64,000 nucleotides of DNA from Acidovorax defluvii. Lineage in GTDB: Bacteria; Pseudomonadota; Gammaproteobacteria; Burkholderiales; Burkholderiaceae_C. The stretch is taken from contig QLTU01000002.1 in assembly GCA_003268905.1 (NCBI GenBank), positions 101,313 through 165,312 of the forward strand, written 5' to 3'. Positions 18,914 to 28,679 of the stretch are shown one piece after another. Each line of letters opens with the position of its first letter. Within the stretch, counting starts at the first letter, position 1. Below the pieces are notes generated by a model. The model was given only the letters and a program-made list of their open reading frames with translations. It ran no database searches and was not told the DNA's origin. The position numbers were made by a program, and so were the translations under genes.

Positions 18914-20284
18914 TCAGCCTTGCGCTTGCTTTGGCGACGGCTTGAGCCGCATCTCCGCCGCCCGCGCGTGGGCTTGCAGGCCTTCGCCATGGGCCAGCAC
19001 GCTGGCGATCTGGCCCAGCGTCTGCGCACCGGCTTCGCTCACCTCGATCAGGCTGCTGCGCTTTTGAAAGTCATACACGCCCAGTGGCGAACTGAACCGC
19101 GCCGTGCCGCTGGTGGGCAGCACATGGTTGGGGCCTGCGCAGTAGTCGCCCAGGCTCTCGGACGTGTAGGCACCCAGAAAAATGGCGCCTGCGTGGCGCA
19201 GCAGTGGTTCCCAGCGGTGCGGGTCGTTGCTGCTCACTTCCAGGTGCTCGGGCGCGATGCGGTTGCTGATGGCGCAGGCCTCTTCCATGTCCTTCGTGAG
19301 GATCAGTGCGCCACGGCCCGTGAGGCTTTTGGCAATGATCTCGGCGCGCGGCATGGCGGGCAGCAGGCGGTCGATGGCCTCTTGCACGGCATCGATATAG
19401 GCGGCATCGGGGCACAGCAGAATGCTTTGCGCCAGCTCGTCGTGTTCGGCCTGGCTGAACAGGTCCATGGCCACCCAGTCGGGCGGGGTGGTACCGTCGG
19501 CCAGCACCAAAATTTCGCTCGGGCCCGCAATCATGTCGATGCCCACGGTGCCGAACACGCGCTTTTTGGCGCTGGCCACATAGGCGTTGCCGGGGCCGGT
19601 GATCTTGTCCACCTTGGGCACGGTGGCCGTGCCGTAAGCCAGCGCGGCCACAGCTTGGGCGCCGCCGATGGTAAAGGCGCGGGTGACACCCGCCACGTAG
19701 GCGGCGGCCAGCACCAGGGCGTTTTTCTCGCCCTTGGGGGATGGCCAAGGGCCGTCCCTGCGGGCCGGCGTGGGCACTACCATGATGATCTCGCCCACAC
19801 CCGCCACATGGGCAGGGATGGCGTTCATGAGCACGCTGCTCGGATAAGCGGCCTTCCCACCGGGCACATAGATGCCCACGCGGTCCAGCGGCGTGACCTT
19901 CTGACCCAGCAACGTGCCGCCTTCGTCGCGGTAGCTCCAGCTCTCGCCCGAGGCCTTTTTTTGTGCCTCGTGGTAGCGGCGCACGCGGGCAGCGGCGGCC
20001 TGCAGCGCGTCGCGCTGCACGGCGGGAATGGCGTCGAAAGCGGTCTTGAGCTCTGCCTGCGTCAGCTCCAGCGCCGCCATGGAGTCGGCCTGCAGGCCAT
20101 CAAAGCGCTGGGTGTATTCCAGTACCGCTGCATCGCCGCGCTGGTGCACGTCGGCCAGGATATCGGCCACGCGCTGCTCGATGGCCGCGTCGGTGTCGGC
20201 AGACCAATGCAGGCGGGCTGCAAAATCAGCCTCAAAAGTGGCCGAAGTGGTTGACAGACGGGCGGGAGCAGCTATCAAAGTCAT
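18914..20284 (-). CDS. hisD: Histidinol dehydrogenase HisD
   Basis: NAD- and Zn-dependent two-step oxidation of histidinol to histidine. 456 residues, slightly long for the family (about 430-440). Motifs: [58 protein letters not shown] and PEHLEV. Residues 174-183 (about 19736-19765) form a roughly ten-residue insertion rich in Pro/Arg/Gly before [16 protein letters not shown], where relatives read straight from PTP to GE. The first codons (MTLIAA) match one arm of the dispersed palindrome. hisG lies 21 bases upstream. Confidence 0.97.
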   Translation of the reverse strand: MTLIAAPARLSTTSATFEADFAARLHWSADTDAAIEQRVADILADVHQRGDAAVLEYTQRFDGLQADSMAALELTQAELKTAFDAIPAVQRDALQAAAARVRRYHEAQKKASGESWSYRDEGGTLLGQKVTPLDRVGIYVPGGKAAYPSSVLMNAIPAHVAGVGEIIMVVPTPARRDGPWPSPKGEKNALVLAAAYVAGVTRAFTIGGAQAVAALAYGTATVPKVDKITGPGNAYVASAKKRVFGTVGIDMIAGPSEILVLADGTTPPDWVAMDLFSQAEHDELAQSILLCPDAAYIDAVQEAIDRLLPAMPRAEIIAKSLTGRGALILTKDMEEACAISNRIAPEHLEVSSNDPHRWEPLLRHAGAIFLGAYTSESLGDYCAGPNHVLPTSGTARFSSPLGVYDFQKRSSLIEVSEAGAQTLGQIASVLAHGEGLQAHARAAEMRLKPSPKQAQG

Positions 20285-20305
20285 AGTATCAGCCGGTGGG
20301 TGGGG

Positions 20306-20959
20306 TCAGTTTTTTTCGGCAGGAATGGCAGACGCAAACGCATCGATGATGCGGCGCAGCGGTGCCTGCTTGAGCTTGAGGGCCGCCTGGTTGACCACCA
20401 GGTGCGAGCTGATGTCCATGATGCGTTCCACCTCGACGAGGTGGTTGGCCTTGAGGGTGTTGCCGGTGGACACCAGATCGACGATGGCGTCAGCCAGCCC
20501 GATGAGGGGCGCCAGTTCCATGCTGCCATAGAGCTTGACCATGTCCACATGCACGCCCTTGGCCGCAAAGAAGTCGCGGGCGATGCTGGTGTATTTGGTG
20601 GCCACCTTCAGGCGCGAGCCCTTCTTGACGGCCTGGGCGTAATCGAAATCGTTGCGCACGGCCACGCTGACGCGGCACTTGGCAATGCGCAGATCGAGCG
20701 GCTGATACAGGCCCTGGCCGCCATGCTCGATGAGGGTGTCCTTGCCCGTCACACCCAGGTCGGCGCCGCCGTATTCGACATAGGTAGGCACATCGGTGGC
20801 ACGCACCAGCACCACGCGCACATTGGGCAGATTGGTGGGCAAGATGAGCTTGCGCGACTTTTCCGGGTCTTCCAGCACCTCGATCCCGGCAGCGGCCAGA
20901 AGGGGCAGGGTTTCGTCAAAGATGCGGCCTTTGGAAAGGGCGAGTGTGATCATGCTCAT
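20306..20959 (-). CDS. hisG: ATP phosphoribosyltransferase, short form HisG
   Basis: First and feedback-regulated step of histidine synthesis (ATP + PRPP). 217 residues: the short form, which lacks the C-terminal regulatory domain and works with HisZ; no hisZ is in this window. Motifs: [28 protein letters not shown] and [16 protein letters not shown], the PRPP loop. Its start overlaps the murA stop by four bases. Confidence 0.97.
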   Translation of the reverse strand: MSMITLALSKGRIFDETLPLLAAAGIEVLEDPEKSRKLILPTNLPNVRVVLVRATDVPTYVEYGGADLGVTGKDTLIEHGGQGLYQPLDLRIAKCRVSVAVRNDFDYAQAVKKGSRLKVATKYTSIARDFFAAKGVHVDMVKLYGSMELAPLIGLADAIVDLVSTGNTLKANHLVEVERIMDISSHLVVNQAALKLKQAPLRRIIDAFASAIPAEKN

Positions 20960-22230
20960 GCTTTCACTCTTTCAATGTCCGCGCCGATACCGCGCAGCTT
21001 GGCTTCCATGCAGTCGTAGCCACGGTCCAGGTGGTAGATGCGGTCCACCACCGTTTCGCCGTCGGCCACCAGGCCCGCAATGACCAGGCTGGCCGAGGCG
21101 CGCAGGTCGGTGGCCATCACCGTGGCGCCCGACAGGCGTGGCACGCCCTTGATCACGGCCACCTTGCCATCGACCTGAATCTTGGCGCCCAGGCGCACCA
21201 GTTCGTTGACGTGCATGAAGCGGTTTTCAAAAATCGTTTCGGTCACCGTGGCCGTGCCCTGCGCAATGCAGTTGAGCGCCATGAACTGGGCCTGCATGTC
21301 GGTGGGGAAACCCGGGTATTCGGTGGTGCGAAAGCCCTGCGCCTTGAGCGTGGCCGCGCCTGCGCTTTGCACACGGATACCGCCTTCCACCGCTTGCACG
21401 GTGGCGCCTGCTTCACGCAGCTTCTCGATCACGGCGTCGAGGTGGTCGGCGCGGCCGTGGCGCAGCACCACATCACCGCCCGTAGCGGCCACGGCGCACA
21501 AAAAGGTGCCGGCCTCGATGCGGTCGGCCACTACGCGGTGGGTGCAACCGTGCAGCCGCTCGACGCCCTGGATGCGAATGCGGCTGGTGCCATGGCCTTC
21601 AATCTTTGCGCCCATGGCGATCAGCATATCGGCCAGGTCCGAAATTTCAGGCTCCTGGGCGGCGTTTTCCAGCACTGTCTCGCCCTCGGCCAGCGCGGCA
21701 GCCATGAGGAAGTTTTCGGTGCCCGTCACGGTGACCATGTCGGTGGTGATGCGTGCGCCCTTCAGGCGCGTCCATCCTGCCGGCAACCTGGCGATCATGT
21801 AGCCGTGCTCGACCACGATCTCGGCGCCCATGGCGGCCATGCCCTTGATGTGCTGGTCCACCGGGCGCGAACCGATGGCGCAACCGCCAGGCAGCGACAC
21901 CGTGGCCTCGCCAAAGCGGGCCAGCAGCGGGCCCAGCGCCAGGACCGACGCGCGCATGGTCTTGACCAGTTCGTAGGGGGCCTCGGGCGTATTGAGCGCA
22001 CCGGCGTCAATGCGCACGGTGCCATCGTCCGATCGCTCGGCCGTCACGCCCATGTTGCGGATGAGCTTGAGCATGGTGCCCACATCCTGCAACTGGGGAA
22101 CATTCAGCAGCGTCACCGGCTCGGCTGTGAGGAGTGCGGCGCACAACTCCGGCAAGGCGGCGTTCTTGGCGCCAGAGACCAGCACCTCGCCATGGAGGGT
22201 GCGTCCGCCGCGGATCAGGAGTTTGTCCAT
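20956..22230 (-). CDS. murA: UDP-N-acetylglucosamine 1-carboxyvinyltransferase MurA
   Basis: First committed step of peptidoglycan synthesis: transfers enolpyruvate from PEP to UDP-GlcNAc in the cytosol. 424 residues, family-typical. N-terminal [24 protein letters not shown] with the catalytic Lys/Asn region; [15 protein letters not shown] holds the fosfomycin-target Cys. The C-terminal repeat has [17 protein letters not shown]. First gene of the murA-his run and directly overlapping hisG. Confidence 0.97.
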   Translation of the reverse strand: MDKLLIRGGRTLHGEVLVSGAKNAALPELCAALLTAEPVTLLNVPQLQDVGTMLKLIRNMGVTAERSDDGTVRIDAGALNTPEAPYELVKTMRASVLALGPLLARFGEATVSLPGGCAIGSRPVDQHIKGMAAMGAEIVVEHGYMIARLPAGWTRLKGARITTDMVTVTGTENFLMAAALAEGETVLENAAQEPEISDLADMLIAMGAKIEGHGTSRIRIQGVERLHGCTHRVVADRIEAGTFLCAVAATGGDVVLRHGRADHLDAVIEKLREAGATVQAVEGGIRVQSAGAATLKAQGFRTTEYPGFPTDMQAQFMALNCIAQGTATVTETIFENRFMHVNELVRLGAKIQVDGKVAVIKGVPRLSGATVMATDLRASASLVIAGLVADGETVVDRIYHLDRGYDCMEAKLRGIGADIERVKA

Positions 22231-22252
22231 CGCAAAAGTCAGAAATATGTAT

Positions 22253-22309
22253 GAAAAGTGCTTCTAGCGCTTATGAATAAAGCGCTAACAGCTATTAATT
22301 TAAGAGCAC
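22253..22309 (-). repeat. Dispersed two-hairpin palindrome, copy 2
   Basis: Inverse orientation: TTCTAGCGCTTAT, then ATAAAGCGCT and a small hairpin over AGCTATTAATTTAAGAGC. It occupies the 90-base gap between the BolA-family gene and murA, about 20 bases upstream of the murA start. Confidence 0.85.
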
Positions 22310-22320
22310 CAATCCACTAT

Positions 22321-22563
22321 TCACTGTGCCTGCGTTGCCCACTCAGCGGGCGTGAAGGTTTTCATCGACAGGGCATGCACTTCGTCATTGGCCAGTTTGG
22401 CGCCCAACGTGGCATATACGCGCTGGTGGCGCTGAATGGCCCGCTTGCCCTCGAACTCGGCCGAGACGATGGTGGCATACCAGTGGCGTCCGTCGCCCTC
22501 CAGCGTGATGTGATCGCAGGCCAGGCCTGCGGCGATGATGTCTTTAAGTTGGTCTGCAGTCAT
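22321..22563 (-). CDS. ibaG: BolA/IbaG family protein
   Basis: 80 residues from ATG 22563. BolA fold with the class signature KRAIQRHQRVYATLG and the invariant His, plus EVHALSMKTFTPAEW at the C-terminus. IbaG/YrbA-type BolA proteins bind Fe-S clusters with monothiol glutaredoxin and are often found beside mla and murA, exactly as here. The start is one base after the ABC permease stop, so it belongs to the same transcript. Exact function in this organism is not known. Confidence 0.92.
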   Translation of the reverse strand: MTADQLKDIIAAGLACDHITLEGDGRHWYATIVSAEFEGKRAIQRHQRVYATLGAKLANDEVHALSMKTFTPAEWATQAQ

Positions 22564-22564
22564 G

Positions 22565-23320
22565 TCAGTTCCGAATTTTGTAGCCGATGCGCAGCAGGTG
22601 CACGGCAAAAAGGCTCACGGCCAGCCAAGCAATGCCCACGATGCCCAGGCTGAGCCAGGGAGAAGTGTCGCTCTGGCCGAAAAAGCCATAGCGAAAGCCG
22701 TCAATCATGTAGAAAAAAGGATTCAGGTGGCTCACGGTCTGCCAGAAAGGCGGCAGCGACTGGATTGAATAAAAAACGCCCGACAGAAACGTCATGGGCA
22801 CGATGACGAAGTTCTGGAACGCCGCCATCTGGTCGAACTTGTCGGCCCACAGCCCGGCAATCAGCCCCAGCGTGGCCAGCAGGGCCGCGCCCAGAAATGC
22901 AAAAACCACAATCCACAGCGGCGCAGCAAACTCAGGCCGCGCAAACGCCAGGGTCACAATGAACACCCCCAGCCCCACGACCAGCCCGCGCACCACGGAC
23001 GAGCCCACATAGGCCACAAACCAGGCCCAGTGCGACAGTGGCGTGAGCAGCAAAAACACCAGGCTGCCCATGATCTTGCTCTGAACCAGGCTCGATGAGC
23101 TGTTGGCGAAGGCGTTTTGCAGCACGCTCATCATCACCAGCCCCGGCACCAGAAAAGCGGTGTAGCTGATGCGGTCATACACCTTTACATGGTCTTCGAG
23201 CACATGGCCAAAGATCAGCAGGTATAGCACGGCGGTGAGCACGGGCGCGGCCACGGTCTGGAAGCTGACCTTCCAGAAGCGCAGCACTTCCTTGTAAAAA
23301 AGAGTTTGCCAGCCGGTCAC
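22565..23320 (-). CDS. ABC-2 type exporter permease (YadH-like)
   Basis: 251 residues with about six hydrophobic segments, ABC-2 membrane family. It begins VTGWQTLFYKEVLRFWKV; the GTG at 23320 is chosen because GTGA overlaps the ATPase stop and GGAGG lies just upstream. Motifs typical of YadH/NodJ proteins: NSSSSLVQSKIMGSLVFLLL and VPMTFLSGVFYSIQSLPP. Works with the preceding ATPase. The substrate is unknown; this pair commonly accompanies mla genes in betaproteobacteria. Confidence 0.92.
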   Translation of the reverse strand: MTGWQTLFYKEVLRFWKVSFQTVAAPVLTAVLYLLIFGHVLEDHVKVYDRISYTAFLVPGLVMMSVLQNAFANSSSSLVQSKIMGSLVFLLLTPLSHWAWFVAYVGSSVVRGLVVGLGVFIVTLAFARPEFAAPLWIVVFAFLGAALLATLGLIAGLWADKFDQMAAFQNFVIVPMTFLSGVFYSIQSLPPFWQTVSHLNPFFYMIDGFRYGFFGQSDTSPWLSLGIVGIAWLAVSLFAVHLLRIGYKIRN

Positions 23321-24255
23321 AGTGCCACCTCCGACAGGGGAATGTTGGATGCGGAGGTGCCCGACATCACCTGCAGGAACACATCTTCCAGATCGGGCCG
23401 GCGGATTTCCATGTCCTGCACCTCGACACCCGCCACGCGCAGGGTGGCGAGATGGTTTTCGATCTCTGCCGCATCGCGTGCGGGCAACTGCACGATGCGG
23501 CCGGTGACGCGCGCCAGGTGGTCCAGTGCGGGCGGCAGCAACGCATCGGTCTTGAATTGCAGCACGCTGCCCGAAGCCGTCTTGAGCAGCTCGGACGTGC
23601 GATCGAGCGCCACCACGCGCCCGGCCTTGAGCATCGCGATGCGCCCGCACAGGGCCTCGGCCTCTTCCAGGTAATGGGTGGTGAGCAGCACCGTGTGCCC
23701 CTCTTTGTTCAGGCGGGCGATAAAGTGCCAGAGCGTCTGGCGCAACTCCACATCCACGCCCGCCGTGGGTTCATCGAGCACGATGATGGGCGGCTTGTGC
23801 ACCAGGGCCTGGGCCACCAGCACGCGCCGTTTCATGCCACCCGACAGCTGGCGCATGTTGGCGTTGGCCTTGTCCGACAGGCCCAGGTTGGCCAGCAGTT
23901 CGTCAATCCAGGCGTCGTTGTTCTTCACGCCAAAATAGCCCGACTGAAAGCGCAGCGCCTCGCGCACGTTGAAAAACGGGTCGAACACGAGTTCCTGAGG
24001 TACCACGCCCAGCTTGCGCCGTGCCTGGGCAAAATGGGCCTGCACGTCGCTGCCCTGCACCAGCACCCTGCCTTGCGTAGCGCGCGCCAGGCCGGCCAGG
24101 ATGCTGATGAGCGTGGTCTTGCCCGCGCCATTGGGCCCAAGAAGCCCGAAAAATTCGCCCTCCTCGATGTCCAGATTGACCTGGTTCAGTGCTTGGAAGG
24201 GGCCTTTGGGGGTGACAAAGGTTTTGGAGACGGCTTGGAATGAGACTGCGGGCAT
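23317..24255 (-). CDS. ABC transporter ATP-binding protein (YadG-like)
   Basis: 312 residues from ATG 24255. Walker A GPNGAGKTT, Q-loop VPQELVFDPF, signature LSGGMKRRV, Walker B IIVLDEPTAGVD and the H-loop LLTTHYLEEAE are all present. The last 80 residues are an extra C-terminal domain typical of the NodI/DrrA/YadG group. Stop overlaps the permease GTG. Export role by family; cargo not known. A 93-base gap separates it from mlaB. Confidence 0.93.
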   Translation of the reverse strand: MPAVSFQAVSKTFVTPKGPFQALNQVNLDIEEGEFFGLLGPNGAGKTTLISILAGLARATQGRVLVQGSDVQAHFAQARRKLGVVPQELVFDPFFNVREALRFQSGYFGVKNNDAWIDELLANLGLSDKANANMRQLSGGMKRRVLVAQALVHKPPIIVLDEPTAGVDVELRQTLWHFIARLNKEGHTVLLTTHYLEEAEALCGRIAMLKAGRVVALDRTSELLKTASGSVLQFKTDALLPPALDHLARVTGRIVQLPARDAAEIENHLATLRVAGVEVQDMEIRRPDLEDVFLQVMSGTSASNIPLSEVAL

Positions 24256-24348
24256 GAAGCCTCTGATTTTAAGGCCTTGGCCTGCACCCCGCCGCCCCGC
24301 GCCCAACAGCACGCGGGCGTCCGAGGTCATTGGGGGTCACCGCAAAAA

Positions 24349-24621
24349 TCAGTGGGCCGCCTGGAGCAAGGCATCCACACCATACAGGCCGGCCATGCCC
24401 ACCAGAGCTGCAGGCAGGCCCTTGACCACAAACGCCTTGCGGTCTGCCAGCGCTTCGCGCCGGCACTCCAGCAGCACCGCCAGCGCAGAGGTGTCAAACA
24501 CGGTCAGGGCGCTGGCATCCACCACCACCTCGGGCCCCTTGAGGACCTTGAGCCCCTGCACCAGCATGCGCAGGCAGGCGCTGGCCTGGCGGTAGGTGAG
24601 GTCGGAGGGTAGTACCAGCAT
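24349..24621 (-). CDS. mlaB: STAS-domain protein MlaB
   Basis: 90 residues from ATG 24621. Single STAS domain with EVVVDASALTVFDTSALAVLLE, the conserved strand-helix that contacts the MlaF ATPase. MlaB stabilises the MlaFE complex on the cytosolic side. The frame upstream of this ATG has no family match. It follows mlaC by 16 bases. Confidence 0.9.
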   Translation of the reverse strand: MLVLPSDLTYRQASACLRMLVQGLKVLKGPEVVVDASALTVFDTSALAVLLECRREALADRKAFVVKGLPAALVGMAGLYGVDALLQAAH

Positions 24622-24637
24622 GCGCGACGTCTCGCTG

Positions 24638-25276
24638 TCAGCCCTTGGCGGCATTGCTCTTGTTGCGGGACACGAGCGCCTGGATGAGGCCATCCACGCC
24701 GCGCGCATTGATCTCCGAGGCAAACTGGCCGCGGTAGGTTTCGACCAGCCACACGCCCAGCACGTTGAGGTTGTAGATTTTCCAGCCAGCGCCCTCACCC
24801 GGGGTTTTTTCGAGCCGGTAGTCCAGCTGGATCGGGTCGCCACGGCCCGTGATCTCGGTGCGCACCAGCACATCCTTGTCGTCGGCGGCAGCCCGCATGG
24901 GCTTCATGGTGATGGTCTGGTCACTCACCTGGGCCAGAGCACCTGCGTAGGTGCGCACCAGCAGTATCTTGAACTCATCCTGCAGGCGCTTTTGCTGCTC
25001 GGGGCTGGCCCTGCGCCAGCCCGGGCCCACGGCAGCCGCCGTCATGCGCCGGAAATTCACGTTGGGCATGATCACCTTGTCGACCAGCATGATCACCTTG
25101 TTGATGTCGCCCGCCTGAATGGCCTTGTCGTCGCGCACCATGCTGATCACCTCGGTGGACAGGCGCTTGATCAGCGCGTCGGGCGCTTCGTCGGCAGCCA
25201 TGGCACTCCACGGCACCATGGAGCAGGCCACGGCCAGCGTCGCGGCCATGCGGCCCAGATTGCGTCGATTCATCAT
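24638..25276 (-). CDS. mlaC: Periplasmic phospholipid-binding protein MlaC
   Basis: Soluble periplasmic carrier that shuttles phospholipid between MlaA and MlaFEDB. 212 residues. Signal peptide ends at WSAMAA (residues 1-27). The MlaC/Ttg2D fold includes VDKVIMPNVNFRRMTAAAVG, YAGALAQVSDQTITMKP and GWKIYNLNVLGVWLVETYR. ATG 25276 or 25273 would start it; the first is used. A 125-base gap from mlaA holds no recognisable element. Confidence 0.94.
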   Translation of the reverse strand: MMNRRNLGRMAATLAVACSMVPWSAMAADEAPDALIKRLSTEVISMVRDDKAIQAGDINKVIMLVDKVIMPNVNFRRMTAAAVGPGWRRASPEQQKRLQDEFKILLVRTYAGALAQVSDQTITMKPMRAAADDKDVLVRTEITGRGDPIQLDYRLEKTPGEGAGWKIYNLNVLGVWLVETYRGQFASEINARGVDGLIQALVSRNKSNAAKG

Positions 25277-25401
25277 GTGAGGTCTTTCCATCGGGCGACT
25301 GTGTCGCCTGTCATTTGATTGTGTTGGGCCACCGTGTAGGCCATGCGTCGCTGCGTTGTGCGGATGCAAGCAATTGCAACCGCGCGCATCGCTGGCAGCG
25401 C

Positions 25402-26205
25402 TCAACGATCGGCTTCCGGTTCGGGCGGCAGCATGCCGTCGTTGTCATCGCCACCGTCTCCATCACGGGCACCGGGACGTTGTGCGCTCTGGGCGCGCAA
25501 CTGCAGGAACACATCCCGTGTGAAGCTGTACTTGTCCAGTGCCGCGCTTTCCAGCACAGCCCCGGCCCCCAGCAGGCCGGCGCGGGTGTCCACCAGCCGC
25601 AGGGCATACAGCGAATTGCGTGCAGATACTGAGTCAAACTGGCCTACCAGGTTTCCCTGCCTGTCCACGGGCATTGCCAGCGTGTCGCGTACGGTGGATG
25701 GGCCCAGCAGGGGCAGCACCAGATAGGGTCCCGTGGGCACGCCCCAGCGCCCCAGCGTGAGACCAAAATCCTGCCGATTGCGCTCAACCCCCATCTCCGA
25801 TGCAATATCGAGCACCCCGCCCAGACCAAACACTGTGTTGACGTTGAAACGCACCAGGCTGGAGAGCGCTTCTTCGGGGCGCAGTTGCAAAACGTTGTTC
25901 ACAAACGACCAGACGTCTCCCAGGTTGCCAAAGAAGTTGTTCACCCCCGTGCGCACCGGCGAGGGCACAGCGTCCTTGTAGGCCGTGGCCACGGGCTTGA
26001 GGACCGCCTCGTCCACGCCATCATTGAACCGGGTCATGCTGCGGTTGTAGGGCTCCAGGGGGTCATCGGGATGGGCTCCTGGGCCGCTGGCGCAACCCGC
26101 CAGCAGCACAGCACCCAGCACCAGGGCGCACCAGCGCAGGCCTGCGTGGGCAAACCGGGGCGCTCCATCATGGCGGGCAAAGCCCGCAGTCTTCCAGGTC
26201 ATCAT
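25402..26205 (-). CDS. mlaA: Outer-membrane lipoprotein MlaA (VacJ)
   Basis: Removes misplaced phospholipid from the outer leaflet of the outer membrane. 267 residues. Lipobox LLAGC after a hydrophobic stretch. Family motifs DPLEPYNRSMTRFND, NFFGNLGDVWSFVNNVLQ, RFNVNTVFGLGG and the YLVLPLLGPSTVRD block. The acidic C-terminus (DGDGGDDND) is variable. Start overlaps mlaD by four bases. mlaA inside the mla operon is the usual betaproteobacterial arrangement. Confidence 0.95.
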   Translation of the reverse strand: MMTWKTAGFARHDGAPRFAHAGLRWCALVLGAVLLAGCASGPGAHPDDPLEPYNRSMTRFNDGVDEAVLKPVATAYKDAVPSPVRTGVNNFFGNLGDVWSFVNNVLQLRPEEALSSLVRFNVNTVFGLGGVLDIASEMGVERNRQDFGLTLGRWGVPTGPYLVLPLLGPSTVRDTLAMPVDRQGNLVGQFDSVSARNSLYALRLVDTRAGLLGAGAVLESAALDKYSFTRDVFLQLRAQSAQRPGARDGDGGDDNDGMLPPEPEADR

Positions 26206-26690
26206 TTTTTCCTGCCTGCGTCCGAAGGCGTGCCGCCCTCTTCGGCCTTGCTGTAGAGAAACTGCCCGATCAGGTTTTCCAGAACCACGGCAGACTGTGT
26301 GGCCGTAAGGTTGTCACCCGCCGCCAGATTGTTTTCGTCAGCCCCCGCTTCGATGCCAATGTATTGCTCGCCCAGCAGACCGCTGGTGAGAATCTTCAGG
26401 GAGCTGTCCTTGGGGAAGGCGTACTGCTTGTCCAGCTCCAGCGTCACGCGTGCCTGAAACGTCTTGTCGTCAAACGTGATCGACTCCACGCGCCCGACCA
26501 CCACCCCGGCACTGCGCACCGCAGCCTTGGGCTTGAGTCCGCCAATGTTGTCGAAACGCGCGGTCACGCGGTAGCCTGTCTGGAAATTCAGGTGCAGCAG
26601 ATTGGCCGCCTGCAGCGCCAGAAACACCAGCGCAGCGGCTCCGAGCATGACAAACAGGCCCACCCAGAAATCGTTTTTGGATTGTTGCAT
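26202..26690 (-). CDS. mlaD: MCE-domain lipid transport protein MlaD
   Basis: 162 residues: one N-terminal membrane helix (about 8-27) and one MCE domain (about 40-120) with ARFDNIGGLKPKAAVRSAGVVVGRV and SGLLGEQYIGIEAG. MlaD forms a hexameric ring on MlaFE and passes lipid to MlaC. 33 bases after mlaE, four-base overlap with mlaA. Confidence 0.96.
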   Translation of the reverse strand: MQQSKNDFWVGLFVMLGAAALVFLALQAANLLHLNFQTGYRVTARFDNIGGLKPKAAVRSAGVVVGRVESITFDDKTFQARVTLELDKQYAFPKDSSLKILTSGLLGEQYIGIEAGADENNLAAGDNLTATQSAVVLENLIGQFLYSKAEEGGTPSDAGRKK

Positions 26691-26723
26691 CGTGCTTTCC
26701 TTGTCACGCCGGCTGCGCCAGCG

Positions 26724-27506
26724 TCAGATACTGAACATCATGGCCGTGAGGACGAAGTCCAGCGCCAGCACCGCCAGCGAGGCCATCACCACGGTGCGCG
26801 TGGTGGCACGCGAAACCCCTTCGGGCGTCGGCTTGGCCGTGTAGCCCTGCAGCAGCGCCACGAAGGTCACGGTGAAACCAAACACCACACTCTTGATGAC
26901 GCTGTTGCCCAGGTCACTGAAAATATCCACACCGCCCTGCATCTGGCTCCAGAAGGCGCCGCCGTCCAGCCCGATCATGGGCACCGCCACCATCCAGCCG
27001 CCAATCACGCCCACCGCGTTGAACACCAGCGCCAGCACGGGCATGGCGATGACGCCCGCCCAGAAACGGGGCACCAGAATGCGGCGCACGGGGTCCACGG
27101 CCATCATCTCCATGGCGCTCAGCTGCTCGCCAGCGCGCATCAGCCCGATCTCGGCCGTGAGCGAAGTGCCTGCGCGCCCCGCAAACAGCAGGGCCGTGAT
27201 GACCGGTCCCAGCTCGCGCAGCAAACTCAGCGCCACCAGCTGGCCCAGTGCCTCGGTAGAGCCAAAATCCTGCAGCGTGTAAAAACCCTGCAGCGCCATC
27301 ACAAAGCCCACGAACAGGCCCGACACGGCAATGATGGCCAGCGAATAGTTGCCCAGGAAATGCACCTGGTCGCGCACCAGCCCTGGGCGCTGCAAGGCCG
27401 CCGGGAACAGGCGGACCAACCGCCAGAACAGGCGCGCGGCCAGCCCGGCATCGGCCAGCTGGCTGCGCACAGCCAGGCCCACATCCGAAGGGCGCCACCA
27501 GCTCAT
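26724..27506 (-). CDS. mlaE: Phospholipid ABC transporter permease MlaE
   Basis: 260 residues, five to six hydrophobic segments. MlaE family signature [24 protein letters not shown] and [15 protein letters not shown], the ATPase-coupling region. The ATG overlaps the mlaF stop by four bases. Confidence 0.96.
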   Translation of the reverse strand: MSWWRPSDVGLAVRSQLADAGLAARLFWRLVRLFPAALQRPGLVRDQVHFLGNYSLAIIAVSGLFVGFVMALQGFYTLQDFGSTEALGQLVALSLLRELGPVITALLFAGRAGTSLTAEIGLMRAGEQLSAMEMMAVDPVRRILVPRFWAGVIAMPVLALVFNAVGVIGGWMVAVPMIGLDGGAFWSQMQGGVDIFSDLGNSVIKSVVFGFTVTFVALLQGYTAKPTPEGVSRATTRTVVMASLAVLALDFVLTAMMFSI

Positions 27507-28336
27507 GCAGACCTCCCGTCCAGCGGACCAAAATCACTGGCCGCCGTGGGCCCCGGGTAATGGAACGGCACCGGGCCCGTGGGCAGCGCGTTGACAAACT
27601 GGTGCACCAGCGGATCGGTGCTGGCGCGCACTTCGGCGGGGGTTCCCTGCGCCGCCACCACGCCAGCCCCCAAAATGATGACGTGGTCTGCCAGCGCAAA
27701 GGTGGCATCCAGGTCGTGCGACACCAAGAGGGTGGTCAGCCCCATCGCGTCGTTGAGTTGCCGGATAAGTTGCGCGGCCGTGCCCAGCGAAATGGGGTCG
27801 AGCCCGGCAAAGGGCTCGTCGTACATGACGAGTTCGGGGTCGAGTGCAATCGCCCGCGCCAGCGCCACGCGCCGCGCCATGCCCCCGGAAATCTGGCTGG
27901 GCATGAGATCGCGCGCCCCGCGCAGGCCCACGGCATGGAGCTTCATGAGCACGATGTCGCGCACCAGCGCATCCGACAGGTCGGTGTGTTCGCGCAGCGG
28001 AAACGCCACGTTTTCAAACACCGTCAGATCGGTGAACAAGGCACCAAACTGGAACAGCATGCCCATGCGCCTGCGGGCCGCATACAAGCCCGCCGCATCC
28101 ATGCGACCCACATCCTGCCGGTCGAACAGCACTTCGCCTTGCTGCGCCCGGTGCTGACCGCCAATCAAGCGCAACACCGTGGTCTTGCCCCCGCCCGACG
28201 CCCCCATGAGCGCCGTGACCTTACCGCGCGGGATCTTCAACGACACGTCGCGCAGGATGACGCGCTCACCGTACCCGAAGGTGACGTTGCGCAGTTCCGC
28301 CAGCGCGCTGGCAGGCGATGAGTCGTTGAATGGCAT
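27503..28336 (-). CDS. mlaF: Phospholipid ABC transporter ATPase MlaF
   Basis: 277 residues from ATG 28336 ([10 protein letters not shown]). An in-frame TTG four codons upstream is less likely. Walker [10 protein letters not shown], signature [17 protein letters not shown], Walker [14 protein letters not shown] and switch His in LLVSHDLD. First gene of the mlaFEDACB run; the C-terminal tail after the ATPase core may contact MlaB. Confidence 0.95.
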   Translation of the reverse strand: MPFNDSSPASALAELRNVTFGYGERVILRDVSLKIPRGKVTALMGASGGGKTTVLRLIGGQHRAQQGEVLFDRQDVGRMDAAGLYAARRRMGMLFQFGALFTDLTVFENVAFPLREHTDLSDALVRDIVLMKLHAVGLRGARDLMPSQISGGMARRVALARAIALDPELVMYDEPFAGLDPISLGTAAQLIRQLNDAMGLTTLLVSHDLDATFALADHVIILGAGVVAAQGTPAEVRASTDPLVHQFVNALPTGPVPFHYPGPTAASDFGPLDGRSA

Positions 28337-28679
28337 GGTGCAGAACAAAAAACGCCGTCAGTGGCCGAGACCCTGACAGCAGGCCAAGCATCATAGGGGA
28401 AACCCCTTGGTGTTGCTCAGCCCATCGTTAAAACCTGTGGTGTGCAAGTGACGCTTGTCCATGCTTGACGGTTATAAAACTTCGGTAGCAAGCGATGCAC
28501 CTTGGTCGCCATTGCGGAATGGGTTGCAGGGGCGGGTTTCGCAGGGGCTTCGTTGGGGCTGGGAGTGGTTTGAATGTGGCGCCCCCGGGACTCTTACCTC
28601 CCCAAAGGCTCCAAAACTATCAAAACAATAGCTACTAGCGCTTTACTGGCAAGCGCTAGAGCCCGATTTCACCAAAAAT
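28337..28679. other. Gene-free spacer between mlaF and the amino-acid ABC ATPase gene
   Basis: 343 bases with no plausible gene. Its right end (28617-28673) is a copy of the dispersed palindrome. The rest should hold the mlaF promoter, but I found no -35/-10 pair with normal spacing on the - strand. Confidence 0.7.
28617..28673 (+). repeat. Dispersed two-hairpin palindrome, copy 3
   Basis: Small hairpin CTATCAAAACAATAG, then CTAGCGCTTTA and CAAGCGCTAG around a 4-base centre, then the AGAGCCCGATTTCACC tail shared with copy 1. It lies just downstream of the amino-acid ABC ATPase gene and could act as its 3' mRNA hairpin. Confidence 0.88.

Noticed and set aside
15166-22254. Several 400-600 codon frames on the + strand opposite hisA/hisH, hisC/hisD and murA
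   Set aside because: All lie antisense to well-recognised his and murA genes and give low-complexity translations.
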